The notes beneath the pieces are model-generated. The model did no database searches, was not told where the DNA came from, and was given only the letters and a program-made list of their open reading frames with translations. Position numbers and translations under genes: made by a program. A DNA stretch of 64,000 nucleotides, from the NCBI GenBank assembly GCA_036675815.1, contig JAKFEE010000059.1, positions 55,784 to 119,783 of the forward strand. Direction: 5' to 3'. Positions 16,398 to 24,971 of the stretch are shown piece after piece. The DNA comes from JAKFEE01 sp036675815 (GTDB lineage Bacteria > Pseudomonadota > Alphaproteobacteria > Rhodospirillales > Magnetospirillaceae). Each line of letters begins with the position of its first letter. Positions within the stretch are counted from its first letter, which is position 1.

Positions 16398-16691
16398 ATG
16401 CCTCCCATCCCGCGCCCCGTCTACGTCAACCTGTGGGTGCGCCGCGCCCGCGGTGGCAGCTCGGTGCAGGCCGAAGCCTTTGCCGATCGCGACACCGCCG
16501 CGGCGGACGCCGCCTCGCCCAGCCTCTACACCTACGCCGGCACCCTGATCGGCGGTGGCGACGGCGGCGCCACATGGGATGACCTCTCCGGCCATGGTCT
16601 CGCGGTGCTGCGCGAACGCGCCGATCAGGCTGCAGAGGAAGCCGCCCTCGAGCGCGGCCTCCGCGGCGGCGCCGGGCGGCCCGTGCTTTAG
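16398..16691 (+). CDS. Hypothetical 97-residue protein next to the repressor
   Basis: The frame starts at the ATG after TGAGGA and encodes a soluble protein beginning MPPIPRPVYVNLWVRRARGG, with an alanine/acidic middle (FADRDTAAADAASP) and a basic C-terminal helix. No family is recognised. Its own regulated promoter and position beside the repressor suggest it belongs to the phage-derived element. Confidence 0.6.
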   Translation: MPPIPRPVYVNLWVRRARGGSSVQAEAFADRDTAAADAASPSLYTYAGTLIGGGDGGATWDDLSGHGLAVLRERADQAAEEAALERGLRGGAGRPVL

Positions 16692-16697
16692 GCCCAA

Positions 16698-17360
16698 CTA
16701 TCTTCGCCGCTCCGCGGCCAGCAGCGTTCGTATGTCGGTAGCCAACAGGCGCGGGTCGAGGAAATCCATGCCGTAGATGTTGCGGATGCGCCGCCGGCGA
16801 TCGACGAGGAACGCCCGCAGCGGATGGGCGAATTCACCGCCGTAGCCGGCGACCGGCTGGCCGTAGGCGTCGAGCAGCGGCTGCAAGGCCGCCGCCCCCG
16901 TGGTGGTCAGGAAATGCCACGGCGCCGCCCCCGCACGGGCGTGGGCCGCGGCCTGGCGCGCCATCACCGCAGGCGTGTCGTTGTCGGGATCGAAGCTGAT
17001 GGTGACCAGTTGCATGGCCGCGCGCAGCTCCGGGTCTTCGGCGGTGACGTCATGCAGGGCATGCAGCAGGCCCATGGCCCGGGGGCAAACGTCGGTGCAC
17101 CGGGTATAGGTGAAAATGACGATGCTGATGCGTCCGTCGAGCAGCGATTTCAGTCGATGCGCGTGGCCCAGATGGTCGAGGACGGCGCCATCCGCGGCCT
17201 CCATGATCGCCGGCAGCCGATAGCTGGCGACGGCCGGCGGGTCGAAATCGAACTGCGCGCTGCGCCCCAGCGCCAATTCCGGGCGACCATGCGAACCCTC
17301 ATGGCCGGCCGCAGCACCGGCACCCAGCATCGCCAGCAGCAGCATGAGCGGCCCGATCAT
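16698..17360 (-). CDS. SCO1/SenC copper chaperone
   Basis: This 220-residue protein has an N-terminal signal or anchor (LMLLLAMLGAGAAAG) and a thioredoxin-like SCO domain with the copper motif CTDVC (Cys88, Cys92) and the distant ligand His179 in EFAHPLRAFLVD. SCO proteins deliver copper to CuA sites or other periplasmic copper enzymes. The gene starts 12 bases after the methanethiol oxidase stop. A SCO gene next to mtoX is a known arrangement, and SBP56-type methanethiol oxidase needs copper, so that enzyme is the likely client. The CuA oxidase at 24.9-26.9 kb is an alternative client. Confidence 0.85.
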   Translation of the reverse strand: MIGPLMLLLAMLGAGAAAGHEGSHGRPELALGRSAQFDFDPPAVASYRLPAIMEAADGAVLDHLGHAHRLKSLLDGRISIVIFTYTRCTDVCPRAMGLLHALHDVTAEDPELRAAMQLVTISFDPDNDTPAVMARQAAAHARAGAAPWHFLTTTGAAALQPLLDAYGQPVAGYGGEFAHPLRAFLVDRRRRIRNIYGMDFLDPRLLATDIRTLLAAERRR

Positions 17361-17372
17361 CCCGCCACAGCC

Positions 17373-18674
17373 TCACCCGCCGTAGAGGCTCTTGGCACCG
17401 AAGCGCATCAGGTGCGGCCGGCCCAGCCCGGCGGCCTTGAAGTCGATGGCGAAGCGCTCGACCAGTTCCTTGCCGGTCCAGTCATAGGCCTTGAGGAACT
17501 GCTCGTCGTCGGCGCCCTTCTTGTCCCAGTTGGCCAAGAGCGAGCTGGTGAAATAGACGCGTTTGCCGTCCCAGCTCTGCGAGACCATGTTCACCTGCTT
17601 GCCGATCTGCTTCTCGTAGATTTGCTTCGGCGCCTCGGGTTCGCTGACGTCGAACACGCGCACCATGCCGTCCATGAAGCTGTCGACGAACAGCGTCTTG
17701 TCGTCGCTCGACAGCGAGATGTCGACCGGCAGCGGCGTCTCGGCCGGGTCGCCGATGGTGGCCACCTCCTTGGCCTGCCATTCGCCGGTCCCGTCCTGGC
17801 GGACCAGCCAGATCTTCGCGGTCAGCGCCGTGCTGGTGAAGGCATGGCCGGCCTCCTCGCCCCAGGTCCAGCGAATCTCCAGGGGCACCCCGGGCACGTG
17901 GAAGATCTTCTTCGGCGTGCGCGCATGGAAATCCCATAGCACCATGGTCTGGCCAAAGTGCTTCATCGCCTCCTGGTCCTTCATCAACTCGCCGATGTCG
18001 CGCATATAGTTGGACCAGCCGGTGAAGGACGAGGTCAGCATCACGTTCTTACGGGGCAGGACGCGGGCGTCATAGCCGTAGCCGTCGGCAAACTCCGCCC
18101 CGGGCAGGCCGCCGGCCGTTTCCTGGGTCGGCATCCAGTGGGTGGCGATGTAGTCGCCGGCGTTGCTGTATTCCACCAGGGCGGTGCGCCCGCCGCGGTC
18201 CTCGGCGTTGGACAGGCCCGACAGCAGCATGCGCCCGGGCAGGGCATAGATGGTGTGCGGGCCGACGACGCCGCCGGTCTTGGCGACGAAGTCGCCGATG
18301 ACCTTGACCGGCTTGGGATTGGCCGGATCGCTGGCGACGTCGAAGATGAAGATACGGCTGGTATCCAGGCCGGCCATCCACAACTGCCGGCGGTCGTCGG
18401 TCAGGCCGCCGTGATGGAGTTCGTTGCGCCCGCCGACGGAATCGACGTCGATGACCTGGCCGTAGGTGGCGGAGCCGGGCCGCACGTCCACGGTGACCAG
18501 CTTGTCGGAGCCGTCACCCACCCCTTCGATGCCCAGGGTCAGGACATAGACGTACTCCTCCTGGCCGGTAATCTTCGGCATGTACGGCGATTGGCAGGTC
18601 TCGTCGGCCGAGGTGACGAGCGGTGTCGCCAGGGTGGCGGCAAGCACGGTGCTGAAAACGCGGCAATTCTGCAT
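17373..18674 (-). CDS. mtoX: Methanethiol oxidase (selenium-binding protein SBP56 family)
   Basis: This 433-residue periplasmic protein has a signal peptide (residues 1-23, ending LVTSA) and the SBP56 beta-propeller. It contains CQSPYMPKI near the mature N-terminus, ELHHGGLTDDRRQLWMAGLD, GPHTIYALPG and HLMRFGAKSLYGG at the C-terminus. The family oxidises methanethiol with O2 to formaldehyde, sulfide and hydrogen peroxide. GGAGG lies before the ATG at 18674. It sits between a FAD reductase gene and a SCO gene in one apparent operon. mauG, present at some mtoX loci, is not seen here. Confidence 0.82.
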   Translation of the reverse strand: MQNCRVFSTVLAATLATPLVTSADETCQSPYMPKITGQEEYVYVLTLGIEGVGDGSDKLVTVDVRPGSATYGQVIDVDSVGGRNELHHGGLTDDRRQLWMAGLDTSRIFIFDVASDPANPKPVKVIGDFVAKTGGVVGPHTIYALPGRMLLSGLSNAEDRGGRTALVEYSNAGDYIATHWMPTQETAGGLPGAEFADGYGYDARVLPRKNVMLTSSFTGWSNYMRDIGELMKDQEAMKHFGQTMVLWDFHARTPKKIFHVPGVPLEIRWTWGEEAGHAFTSTALTAKIWLVRQDGTGEWQAKEVATIGDPAETPLPVDISLSSDDKTLFVDSFMDGMVRVFDVSEPEAPKQIYEKQIGKQVNMVSQSWDGKRVYFTSSLLANWDKKGADDEQFLKAYDWTGKELVERFAIDFKAAGLGRPHLMRFGAKSLYGG

Positions 18675-18713
18675 GGCAACCTCCGCAAATTCCTCCTCCG
18701 CGACTCGGTCTCC

Positions 18714-19889
18714 TCACTCATGGGCGCCGATACGCTCGAGCAGGGTGTCTCGGTCGCTCACCACCTCATGGCGGATCATGTCGCGCGCCGTCTCGACGGC
18801 CCCCCAGACGTTCCACAGCAGCACGCCGCGCACGCGCTCGCCCTTCAGGTAATAGATGACGCCCTTGCCGAAGGGCTCAACCCAATCCGACAGGGTCTCC
18901 AGGCGCGGGTCGATGTCGCCGACCGCCTCGTAGCCGGCGTCGAAGATGTCGGAATAGAAGAACGGCAGATGATGGTACGGTTCCATGGCCCCGGCCATGT
19001 TGTGGCCGGCAATCCGCCCCATGGTGTTGGCGTTGTCCTCGTGCTCGCAGCGCAGGTCGTGGCCCAGCGCTGGGCTGAGGAAGCGGGCGACGTCGCCGGC
19101 GGCGAAAATGTCGGGCGCACCGGCGCGCAGGTGTTCGTCGACGGCTATGCCGTCGCCCACCCGCAATCCGGCCGCCGCCGCCAGCCCGGCATTGGGCAGG
19201 ATGCCCAGCCCGGCCACCACGCCATCGGCGAGCAGGCGCCGGCCGGAGGTGGTGACCACGGTCGCCTCGGCGCCCGCCTCGCCGATGGCGGCGACGCCCT
19301 CGCCCGTCAGCACCTCCACCCCGTGCTCGCGATAGAAGCGATCGAGAAAGGCCGCCAACTCCTCGGGGAACAGGCGCGCGCCGATATGGCGCTCGCGCAC
19401 GACCAGGCTCACCTTCTTGTGGCTGGCGGCCAGCGACGCGGCGAGCTCGCTGCCGATGAAGCCACCGCCGATGACGACGAAGCGTGAGGCCGTGTCGGCC
19501 AGGGCGCGGAGGCGGTCATAATCGGCGATGGTGCGGAAGTAGACGACGCGGGCGCTGTCATGCGCGAGGCGCCGCGGGGTGCCGCCGGTGGCCAGCAACA
19601 GGCGGTCATAGGCGTAGCTCTGCCCGGCCTCGTCGGTGACGGCATGGCCGCGCGGATCGATCGCCGTCGCACGAACGCCCAAGCGGAGATCGACGCCGTC
19701 GGGCAGGCTCCGCCATACCGAATCGCGCGGCTGTCCCTTCCACAGCCCTTTCGACAAAGGCGGGCGGTCATAGGGGCCGACGGCTTCGTCGGTCAACACC
19801 GTTATCGCGCCGTCGGCGTCACGTTCGCGAACGCCCTCGATGGCGGCGGCCCCCGTCATGCCGCCCCCGACGATCAGGTAGCGAGTCAT
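18714..19889 (-). CDS. NAD(P)H-dependent FAD oxidoreductase (ferredoxin-reductase/AIF type)
   Basis: This 391-residue protein has an N-terminal FAD-binding motif (VGGGMTG), a second dinucleotide motif for NAD(P)H (VIGGGFIGSELAAS) and the ATG/GD signature GAPDIFAAGDVARF. The C-terminal domain with VWGAVETARDMI is like that of rubredoxin/ferredoxin reductases. GGGAGG precedes the ATG. It is the first gene of a likely operon with mtoX and sco. Electron transfer linked to methanethiol metabolism is a guess from position. Confidence 0.75.
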   Translation of the reverse strand: MTRYLIVGGGMTGAAAIEGVRERDADGAITVLTDEAVGPYDRPPLSKGLWKGQPRDSVWRSLPDGVDLRLGVRATAIDPRGHAVTDEAGQSYAYDRLLLATGGTPRRLAHDSARVVYFRTIADYDRLRALADTASRFVVIGGGFIGSELAASLAASHKKVSLVVRERHIGARLFPEELAAFLDRFYREHGVEVLTGEGVAAIGEAGAEATVVTTSGRRLLADGVVAGLGILPNAGLAAAAGLRVGDGIAVDEHLRAGAPDIFAAGDVARFLSPALGHDLRCEHEDNANTMGRIAGHNMAGAMEPYHHLPFFYSDIFDAGYEAVGDIDPRLETLSDWVEPFGKGVIYYLKGERVRGVLLWNVWGAVETARDMIRHEVVSDRDTLLERIGAHE

Positions 19890-20060
19890 CGCCTGCCTCC
19901 CCAGGCTCCCACCACCAGAGGGTGGGAACCGGCCGAGCGGCTTTCAATCGCCCATCAGGGCTCTGCTTTGCCGCAAATTTTTGGTGTGCCCCTCCATGAT
20001 ATGGCTAAAATCACATAAATAGGGCTAGATTCGCGGTGCGCTCGGCGCCAGAATGCCGCC

Positions 20061-20774
20061 ATGTCCGATATGTCCGCTGCATTTTCGGCCGCGCTTTCCC
20101 TGATCCTCGGCGTCGATGCGGGATTGGCCGAGATCGTGCTGCTCTCCTTGCGCGTCAGCCTGACCGCACTGGTCATCGCCGCCGGCCTTGGCCTGCCGCT
20201 GGGCGCCGCGCTGGCCCTGTTCCGCTTTCCCGGGCGTGGCGCCGTCATCGTCGTCGTCAACAGCATGATGGGCCTGCCGCCGGTGGTGGTCGGGCTGGTG
20301 GTGTACCTGATCCTGTCGCGCAGCGGCCCCCTCGGCGTGCTCGGCCTACTGTTCTCGCCGGCGGCAATGATTTTCGCGCAAGTGGTGCTCATCGTCCCCA
20401 TCGTCACCGCTCTCACCCGCCAGACCATCGAGGACCTGTGGCGCGAGTATCACGAGCAGTTGCGCTCGCTGGGCGTGCGGCCGGCCGGCGCCATCGGGAC
20501 TCTGCTGTGGGACGGCCGCTTCAGCCTGATCACCGCCCTGCTCGCCGGCTTCGGCCGGGCCAGCGCCGAGGTCGGCGCGGTGATGATCGTCGGCGGCAAC
20601 ATCGACCACGTCACCCGGGTCATGACCACCACCATCGCCCTCGAGGTCAGCAAGGGCGACCTGCCGCTGGCGCTCGGCCTCGGCATCGTGCTGATGCTGC
20701 TGTCCATCGCCATCAATGCCGGCGCCACACTGCTGCGCCGCGTCGCCGCGCGCCACGGCGAGGCGCTGGCATGA
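20061..20774 (+). CDS. tupB: Tungstate ABC transporter permease
   Basis: This 237-residue protein has five or six membrane segments and the permease signature region HEQLRSLGVRPAGAIGTLLW followed by AGFGRASAEVGAVMIVGGNI, characteristic of TupB rather than ModB. It overlaps the ATPase gene by four bases (ATGA). It is divergent from the FAD reductase; the 171-base gap has AT-rich stretches (ATGGCTAAAATCACATAAAT) but no clear regulator site was identified. Confidence 0.85.
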   Translation: MSDMSAAFSAALSLILGVDAGLAEIVLLSLRVSLTALVIAAGLGLPLGAALALFRFPGRGAVIVVVNSMMGLPPVVVGLVVYLILSRSGPLGVLGLLFSPAAMIFAQVVLIVPIVTALTRQTIEDLWREYHEQLRSLGVRPAGAIGTLLWDGRFSLITALLAGFGRASAEVGAVMIVGGNIDHVTRVMTTTIALEVSKGDLPLALGLGIVLMLLSIAINAGATLLRRVAARHGEALA

Positions 20775-21496
20775 GTCCGTTCCCGCCCATCCTGCCGCTG
20801 GCCGTCGACGGCCTCGGCTTCGCCGCCGGCGGCCGCCCCTTGCTCGCCGATATCGATTTTGCGCTCGAGGCCGGCCCGGCCACCTTCATCCTCGGCCCCA
20901 ACGGCGCCGGCAAGAGCCTGCTGCTGCGCCTGTGCCACGGCCTGCTCGCGCCCACCGCCGGCACGGTCCGCTGGACGGGAGCCGGCGCCGCCCACGCCGC
21001 CCTGCGCCAGGCGATGGTGTTCCAGCGCCCGGTGATGTTGCGCCGCTCGGTGATCGCCAACGTCGAATACGCCCTCAGCCTACGCAAGCTGCCGCGCCGC
21101 CAGCGCGCCGAGCTGGCGCAGGACGTGCTGCAGCGCACCGGCCTGTGGCCGCTGGCCGGGGCACCGGCACGGGTGTTGTCGGGCGGCGAGCAGCAGCGCC
21201 TCGCCCTGGCCCGCGCCTGGGCGACGCGGCCCCAGGTGCTGTTCCTCGACGAGCCCACCTCCAGCCTCGACCCCGCCGCCACCCGCGCCATCGAGGACAT
21301 CATCCGCGCCATCGAGACGTCCGGCACCAAGATCGTCATGACCAGCCACGATCTCGGCCAGGCGCGGCGTCTCGCCGGCGAGGTGCTGTTCCTCCATCGC
21401 GGCCGGCTGCTCGAGCAGGCGTCGGCCAGCGCCTTCTTCGCCATGCCGCAGACCACCGAGGCCCGCGCCTTCCTGGCCGGCGAGCTGCTGTGGTGA
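20771..21496 (+). CDS. tupC: Tungstate ABC transporter ATP-binding protein
   Basis: This 241-residue ATPase has Walker A GPNGAGKS, Q-loop MVFQRPVML, signature LSGGEQQRLALARAWA, Walker B VLFLDEPTSSLD and the H-loop TSHD. All catalytic motifs are intact. It is translated by coupling from tupB and followed after 31 bases by the binding-protein gene. Confidence 0.88.
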   Translation: MSPFPPILPLAVDGLGFAAGGRPLLADIDFALEAGPATFILGPNGAGKSLLLRLCHGLLAPTAGTVRWTGAGAAHAALRQAMVFQRPVMLRRSVIANVEYALSLRKLPRRQRAELAQDVLQRTGLWPLAGAPARVLSGGEQQRLALARAWATRPQVLFLDEPTSSLDPAATRAIEDIIRAIETSGTKIVMTSHDLGQARRLAGEVLFLHRGRLLEQASASAFFAMPQTTEARAFLAGELLW

Positions 21497-21527
21497 CCAC
21501 GGAATGACCCAACAGGAGAAAACGCCG

Positions 21528-22343
21528 ATGCTGAAACCGCTTCTCACCGCCCTGGCGCTCGGCCTGTTCGCCACCGCCGCCCAGGCGGGCGAATACATCA
21601 CCGTCGCCTCCACCACCTCCACCGAGCAGTCGGGCCTGTTCGGCTACATCCTGCCGAAATTCACCGAAAAGACCGGCATCGAGGTGCGGGTGGTGGCGCA
21701 AGGCACCGGCCAGGCGCTGAAGACGGCGGAAAACGGCGACGCCGACGTCGTGTTCGTGCACGACAAGGTGAAGGAGCAGAAATTCGTCGCCGACGGCTGG
21801 GGCATCGACCGCCGCGACGTCATGTACAACGATTTCGTCATCGTCGGGCCCAAGGCCGATCCCGCCGGCACGCGCGGCGCCACCACCACCGAGGCGCTGA
21901 AGAAGATCGCCGCCGCCGGCGCCCCCTTCGCCTCACGCGCCGACAACAGTGGCACCCACGCCGCCGAACTGCGCTTCTGGAAACAGGCCGGCATCGACCC
22001 CACGACCGGCTCGGGCAAATGGTATCGCGAGACCGGCTCGGGCATGGGGCCGACGCTGAACACCGCCGCGTCGATGGGCGCCTATGCCCTCACCGACCGC
22101 GGCACCTGGCTCAGCTTCAAGAATCGTGGCGACCTCGAGATTCTGGTGGCGGGCGACCCGGCGCTGTTCAACCAATACGGGGTCATCGTCGTCAACCCCG
22201 CCAAGCACCCGCACGTCAAGGCCGACGCCGGCAAGACCTTCGCCGACTGGCTGACCTCGCCCGAGGGCCAGACGACCATCGCCGAATACAAGATCGACGG
22301 CCAGCAGCTGTTCTTCCCCAATTACGGCAAGGCCCAGATGTAA
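21528..22343 (+). CDS. tupA: Tungstate ABC transporter periplasmic binding protein
   Basis: This 271-residue protein has a signal peptide ending at AAQA (residue 20) and the TupA ligand motif VASTTSTEQSGLFGYI right after it. Further family motifs are VAQGTGQALKTAENGDADVV, RADNSGTHAAELRFWK and a C-terminal GQQLFFPNYGK. TupA binds tungstate with very high affinity. AGGAGA lies eight bases before the ATG at 21528, which is preferred over an earlier frame opening. Gene order B-C-A is unusual, as A often comes first. No tungsten enzyme is visible in the window. Confidence 0.88.
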   Translation: MLKPLLTALALGLFATAAQAGEYITVASTTSTEQSGLFGYILPKFTEKTGIEVRVVAQGTGQALKTAENGDADVVFVHDKVKEQKFVADGWGIDRRDVMYNDFVIVGPKADPAGTRGATTTEALKKIAAAGAPFASRADNSGTHAAELRFWKQAGIDPTTGSGKWYRETGSGMGPTLNTAASMGAYALTDRGTWLSFKNRGDLEILVAGDPALFNQYGVIVVNPAKHPHVKADAGKTFADWLTSPEGQTTIAEYKIDGQQLFFPNYGKAQM

Positions 22344-22349
22344 CCCCAA

Positions 22350-22475
22350 ATGGAGCGCGGAGCTCCGGCTCCGCATCTCCGTTGCGGCCTGGAGGACCAA
22401 GTGGACTCGCCTTCTTTCTCGTCACCCCCGGGCTTGACCCGGGGGTCTGCCGGCGATCACCGCCGGGGGGCACGG
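22350..22475. repeat. GGAGCGCGGAGCTCC palindrome and GTCACCCCCGGGCTTGACCC repeat
   Basis: At 22350-22395 lies a copy of the GGAGCGCGGAGCTCCGGCTC family. At 22418-22447 lies a different palindrome with CCCCCGGGCTTGACCCGGGG. No gene is supported between tupA and hicB. Confidence 0.7.
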
Positions 22476-22502
22476 CCGCGGCGCCATTGCTAGGGCAAGG
22501 CC

Positions 22503-22892
22503 TCATAGCCGCTTGGTGAGGTCCGCGATAAAGGCTCCTCGGCTCTGGCGCCGGGCGCCGGCCAAGTCATCGAGGCGGCGCAGGACGCGCTTCGGCAGGG
22601 TGATGTTGACGCGCTCGATACTGTCGTCGAACAGGTCGGGATCCAGTTCGATGATGCCGATGGCCCACCCCTGGAAGTCGGGCAACCGGCGGACCTCTTC
22701 CAGCGTCGAGGGGGCGGGAACGCTCTTTCCCGCATCCAGCGCGGCGTCAATCCACGCCGCAGCCGCTTCCTTGGCCGCGTCCATGGCTTCGTCCAGGGTG
22801 TCGCCGGCCGAGAAGCAGCCGGGAAGATCGGGAACAACGACGCCAAATGCCGCGGTCTCTGCGCCTTCTTCGATCAGGATGGGGTAGCGCAT
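22503..22892 (-). CDS. hicB: HicB-type antitoxin
   Basis: This 129-residue protein has the HicB partial RNase-H fold (YPILIEEGAETAAFGVVVPD, LPGCFSAGDTLDEAM) and a C-terminal ribbon-helix-helix-like part (RVNITLPKRVLRRLDDLA) for DNA binding. It neutralises HicA and represses the operon. It overlaps hicA by 19 bases. Confidence 0.88.
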   Translation of the reverse strand: MRYPILIEEGAETAAFGVVVPDLPGCFSAGDTLDEAMDAAKEAAAAWIDAALDAGKSVPAPSTLEEVRRLPDFQGWAIGIIELDPDLFDDSIERVNITLPKRVLRRLDDLAGARRQSRGAFIADLTKRL

Positions 22893-23071
22893 GATATGCC
22901 TGCCTGCTTCAAAATCGCCCTCACCAACCCGGTTCCGAGATCTTTCTTCGGGTGAGGCACCACCACGACCCCGGGCTTGGCGGGATGCCTAAAGACGTGA
23001 TGCGACCCGCGAACCCTGTCCAGGATCCATCCGTCGGCCTCCATGAGGCGGATCACATCGGCGCTTTTCAT
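22874..23071 (-). CDS. hicA: HicA-type mRNA interferase toxin
   Basis: This 65-residue dsRBD-like toxin carries the catalytic His24 in RGSHHVFRHP and the PHPKKDLGTGLVRAILKQAG tail, all typical. The start is the ATG at 23071, because the upstream extension would run through the operator palindrome. The toxin gene comes first, as usual in hicAB. It appears intact. Confidence 0.87.
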   Translation of the reverse strand: MKSADVIRLMEADGWILDRVRGSHHVFRHPAKPGVVVVPHPKKDLGTGLVRAILKQAGISCATPS

Positions 23072-23072
23072 G

Positions 23073-23089
23073 GTGTGTACAATACACAC
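23073..23089. promoter_or_regulatory. hicAB operator palindrome
   Basis: GTGTGTA-CAA-TACACAC is a perfect 7+3+7 inverted repeat directly before the hicA start, the expected place for autoregulation by the HicB ribbon-helix-helix domain. Confidence 0.65.
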
Positions 23090-23134
23090 CGCCGCAGATG
23101 AAATTCAACGCTTCAGCGATATGCGGTCCGCGCC

Positions 23135-24010
23135 TCACGGCCTGTTGTAATGTACCGTGCCCAGGCCGCTGACGTCGTAGCCGCCGAGCGCCGCGGCGCG
23201 CTCGGCCAGGGCCGGGGTGCGGGCCAGCGCCAGCAGTTTTTGGAACGGCGGATCGAAATACTCGCGCCGACGCATCACCAGGTCGCAACGCTCGTCGTGC
23301 AGAGCGACGAAATCCAGGCGCAGGGTGCGGGCCACCGCCGCCACCGCCAGGCCGGCATCGGCGCGGCCCTCGAGCACCGCCAGGCCGACATCGGTCTCGC
23401 TGCGCGCGGGCGTCGGCAGGACGTCGAGATTAGCCGGTGCCAGGCCGGCCTGCTCCAACAACTGCCCGAACAGCACCTGCGTCCCCGCCTCTGCTTGGCG
23501 CTGCACCACCCGCGCCCGCTTGGCCTCGAGGTCGGCGAGGCCGGTGATGCCCAGCGGGTTGCCCGGCGCCACCACCAAGCCCTGTTGGCGCCGCGCCCAT
23601 TCGATGACGACGACGTCGTCGTTGCCGAGTTCGCGCTTGACCAGCGGCACGTTGTACTCGCCCGCAGCGTCCGGCACGTGCAACAGCGCCATCGCCGCCT
23701 CGCCGGCGGCCAGCTTGGCCAGCCCGTCGAGGCTGCCGCCGGTGAGCATGGCCAGCCCGCAAGCCGATTCGCGCACGCACCATTCCAGCAGCGGGTCATG
23801 GCTGCCGGCGATCACCGCCGGCGGCCGCGGCCGCCGCGGCCATTGCTCGGGCATCTCGGTCTGGGAAACCAGCCACTGGTCGATGAGGGCGCGCGGGAAC
23901 AGCCATTTGCCGGTGACCCGCGCACACGGGATCTTCTTGTCGCGCACCAGCTCGTAGATGCGGCGCTCCTTGACGCGCAGGTAGTCGGCGACCTCATGGG
24001 TGTCCATCAT
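23135..24010 (-). CDS. Helix-turn-helix regulator with periplasmic-binding-like domain
   Basis: This 291-residue protein has an excisionase/MerR-like helix-turn-helix at the N-terminus (THEVADYLRVKERRIYELVR) with the KWLFPRALIDQWL wing, then a PBP-like domain (about 70-285; AGSHDPLLEWCVRESACGLA, GNPLGITGLADLEAKRARVV, TDVGLAVLEGRADAGLAVAA) of the PF12727 type. Such proteins often sit near molybdate or tungstate transporters and may sense the oxyanion, which fits tupBCA about 1.6 kb away. A coupled GTG at 24046, just after ctaB, is an alternative start. Confidence 0.72.
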   Translation of the reverse strand: MMDTHEVADYLRVKERRIYELVRDKKIPCARVTGKWLFPRALIDQWLVSQTEMPEQWPRRPRPPAVIAGSHDPLLEWCVRESACGLAMLTGGSLDGLAKLAAGEAAMALLHVPDAAGEYNVPLVKRELGNDDVVVIEWARRQQGLVVAPGNPLGITGLADLEAKRARVVQRQAEAGTQVLFGQLLEQAGLAPANLDVLPTPARSETDVGLAVLEGRADAGLAVAAVARTLRLDFVALHDERCDLVMRRREYFDPPFQKLLALARTPALAERAAALGGYDVSGLGTVHYNRP

Positions 24011-24048
24011 CTCGGCGGGCGTGGCGCGCCCGGCGTCGTCGCTCACGG

Positions 24049-24903
24049 TCACATCAGATGCTTGTCGAGGAACACGGCGATGAACAGGCCCAGCAGATAG
24101 GGCATGGACGCTAGGAAATTGCGCCGCGCCCAGATGCGGCTGGGATCGGCCAGCAGGCGCAGGTTTACCCACAGCAACCCTGCGCCCAGCAGCGCCGCCA
24201 TCGTGCCATAGATGTCGCCGAGCTCGCCCAGAACCCAGGGCAGCAGCGACGAGCCGACCAGCAGCAGGCTGTTGCCGAGGATCCAGCGCGCCGTCTGCGC
24301 CTCGCCCACCAGCACCGGCAGCATCGGCACGCCGGCCTCGCGGTAGTCGTCCTTGAGCAGGATGGCCAGGCTCCAGAAATGGCTGGGCGTCCACAGGAAC
24401 AGGGTCACCGCCAGCAGCATCGGCAGCAGCCAGATGCTGGGGTCGACGGCGGCGGCGCCGGCCAGCACCGGAAAGCTGCCGGCGGCGCCGCCGATGACGA
24501 TGTTGAGCACGGTGCGCCGCTTCAGCCACACCGTGTAGACGATGCCGTAGACGAAGGCGCCCAGGAACAGGTGCACGGCGACGACGATATTGAAGGACAG
24601 CAGCGCCACGCCGAGGCCCAACAGCAGCAGCGCCGCCGCCAGCCACAGCACGGTGCGCGGGTCGCCCAGCGAGTCGCTGGCCAGCGGCCGCCCGGCGGTG
24701 CGCTTCATGCGGCGGTCGATGTCGCGGTCATAGAAGTGATTGAACGCCCCCGAGGCGCCGGCGCCCAGCAGCATGGCCAGGGCCAGGGCCGCCATCTCGC
24801 CGAGACGGATCTGCTCGGCCACCGCGGCGTAGCCGGTGATCGCGGTCAAGGCGATCATGAAGCCGATGCGCAGCTTCAGCAGCTTGATGTAATCCCGCAA
24901 CAT
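24049..24903 (-). CDS. ctaB: Protoheme IX farnesyltransferase (heme O synthase)
   Basis: This 284-residue UbiA-family enzyme has about eight membrane segments. The first Asp-rich motif is NHFYDRDIDRRMKRTAGRPL; the second region carries LKDDYREAGVPMLPV. It attaches a farnesyl chain to heme b. It lies downstream of subunits II and I of a heme-copper enzyme, separated by 68 bases, and GGGGGAG precedes the ATG. Its presence implies that the enzyme uses heme O or A, or that ctaB serves another oxidase elsewhere. Confidence 0.9.
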   Translation of the reverse strand: MLRDYIKLLKLRIGFMIALTAITGYAAVAEQIRLGEMAALALAMLLGAGASGAFNHFYDRDIDRRMKRTAGRPLASDSLGDPRTVLWLAAALLLLGLGVALLSFNIVVAVHLFLGAFVYGIVYTVWLKRRTVLNIVIGGAAGSFPVLAGAAAVDPSIWLLPMLLAVTLFLWTPSHFWSLAILLKDDYREAGVPMLPVLVGEAQTARWILGNSLLLVGSSLLPWVLGELGDIYGTMAALLGAGLLWVNLRLLADPSRIWARRNFLASMPYLLGLFIAVFLDKHLM

Positions 24904-24971
24904 CACCCCGTCTCCCCCGAGCTTATTTATTCGAGTGTAACGTGCGCGACCGGCGATTGCCATGCCGGCAA

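Noticed and set aside
16691..16698. Right attachment site of the phage-derived element
   Set aside because: No direct repeat, tRNA gene or integrase is seen near the right end; the boundary cannot be placed from this window.
24011..24646. Very long frame extending the helix-turn-helix regulator into ctaB
   Set aside because: The extension is a shadow of the heme O synthase gene; the helix-turn-helix begins right after the ATG at 24010.
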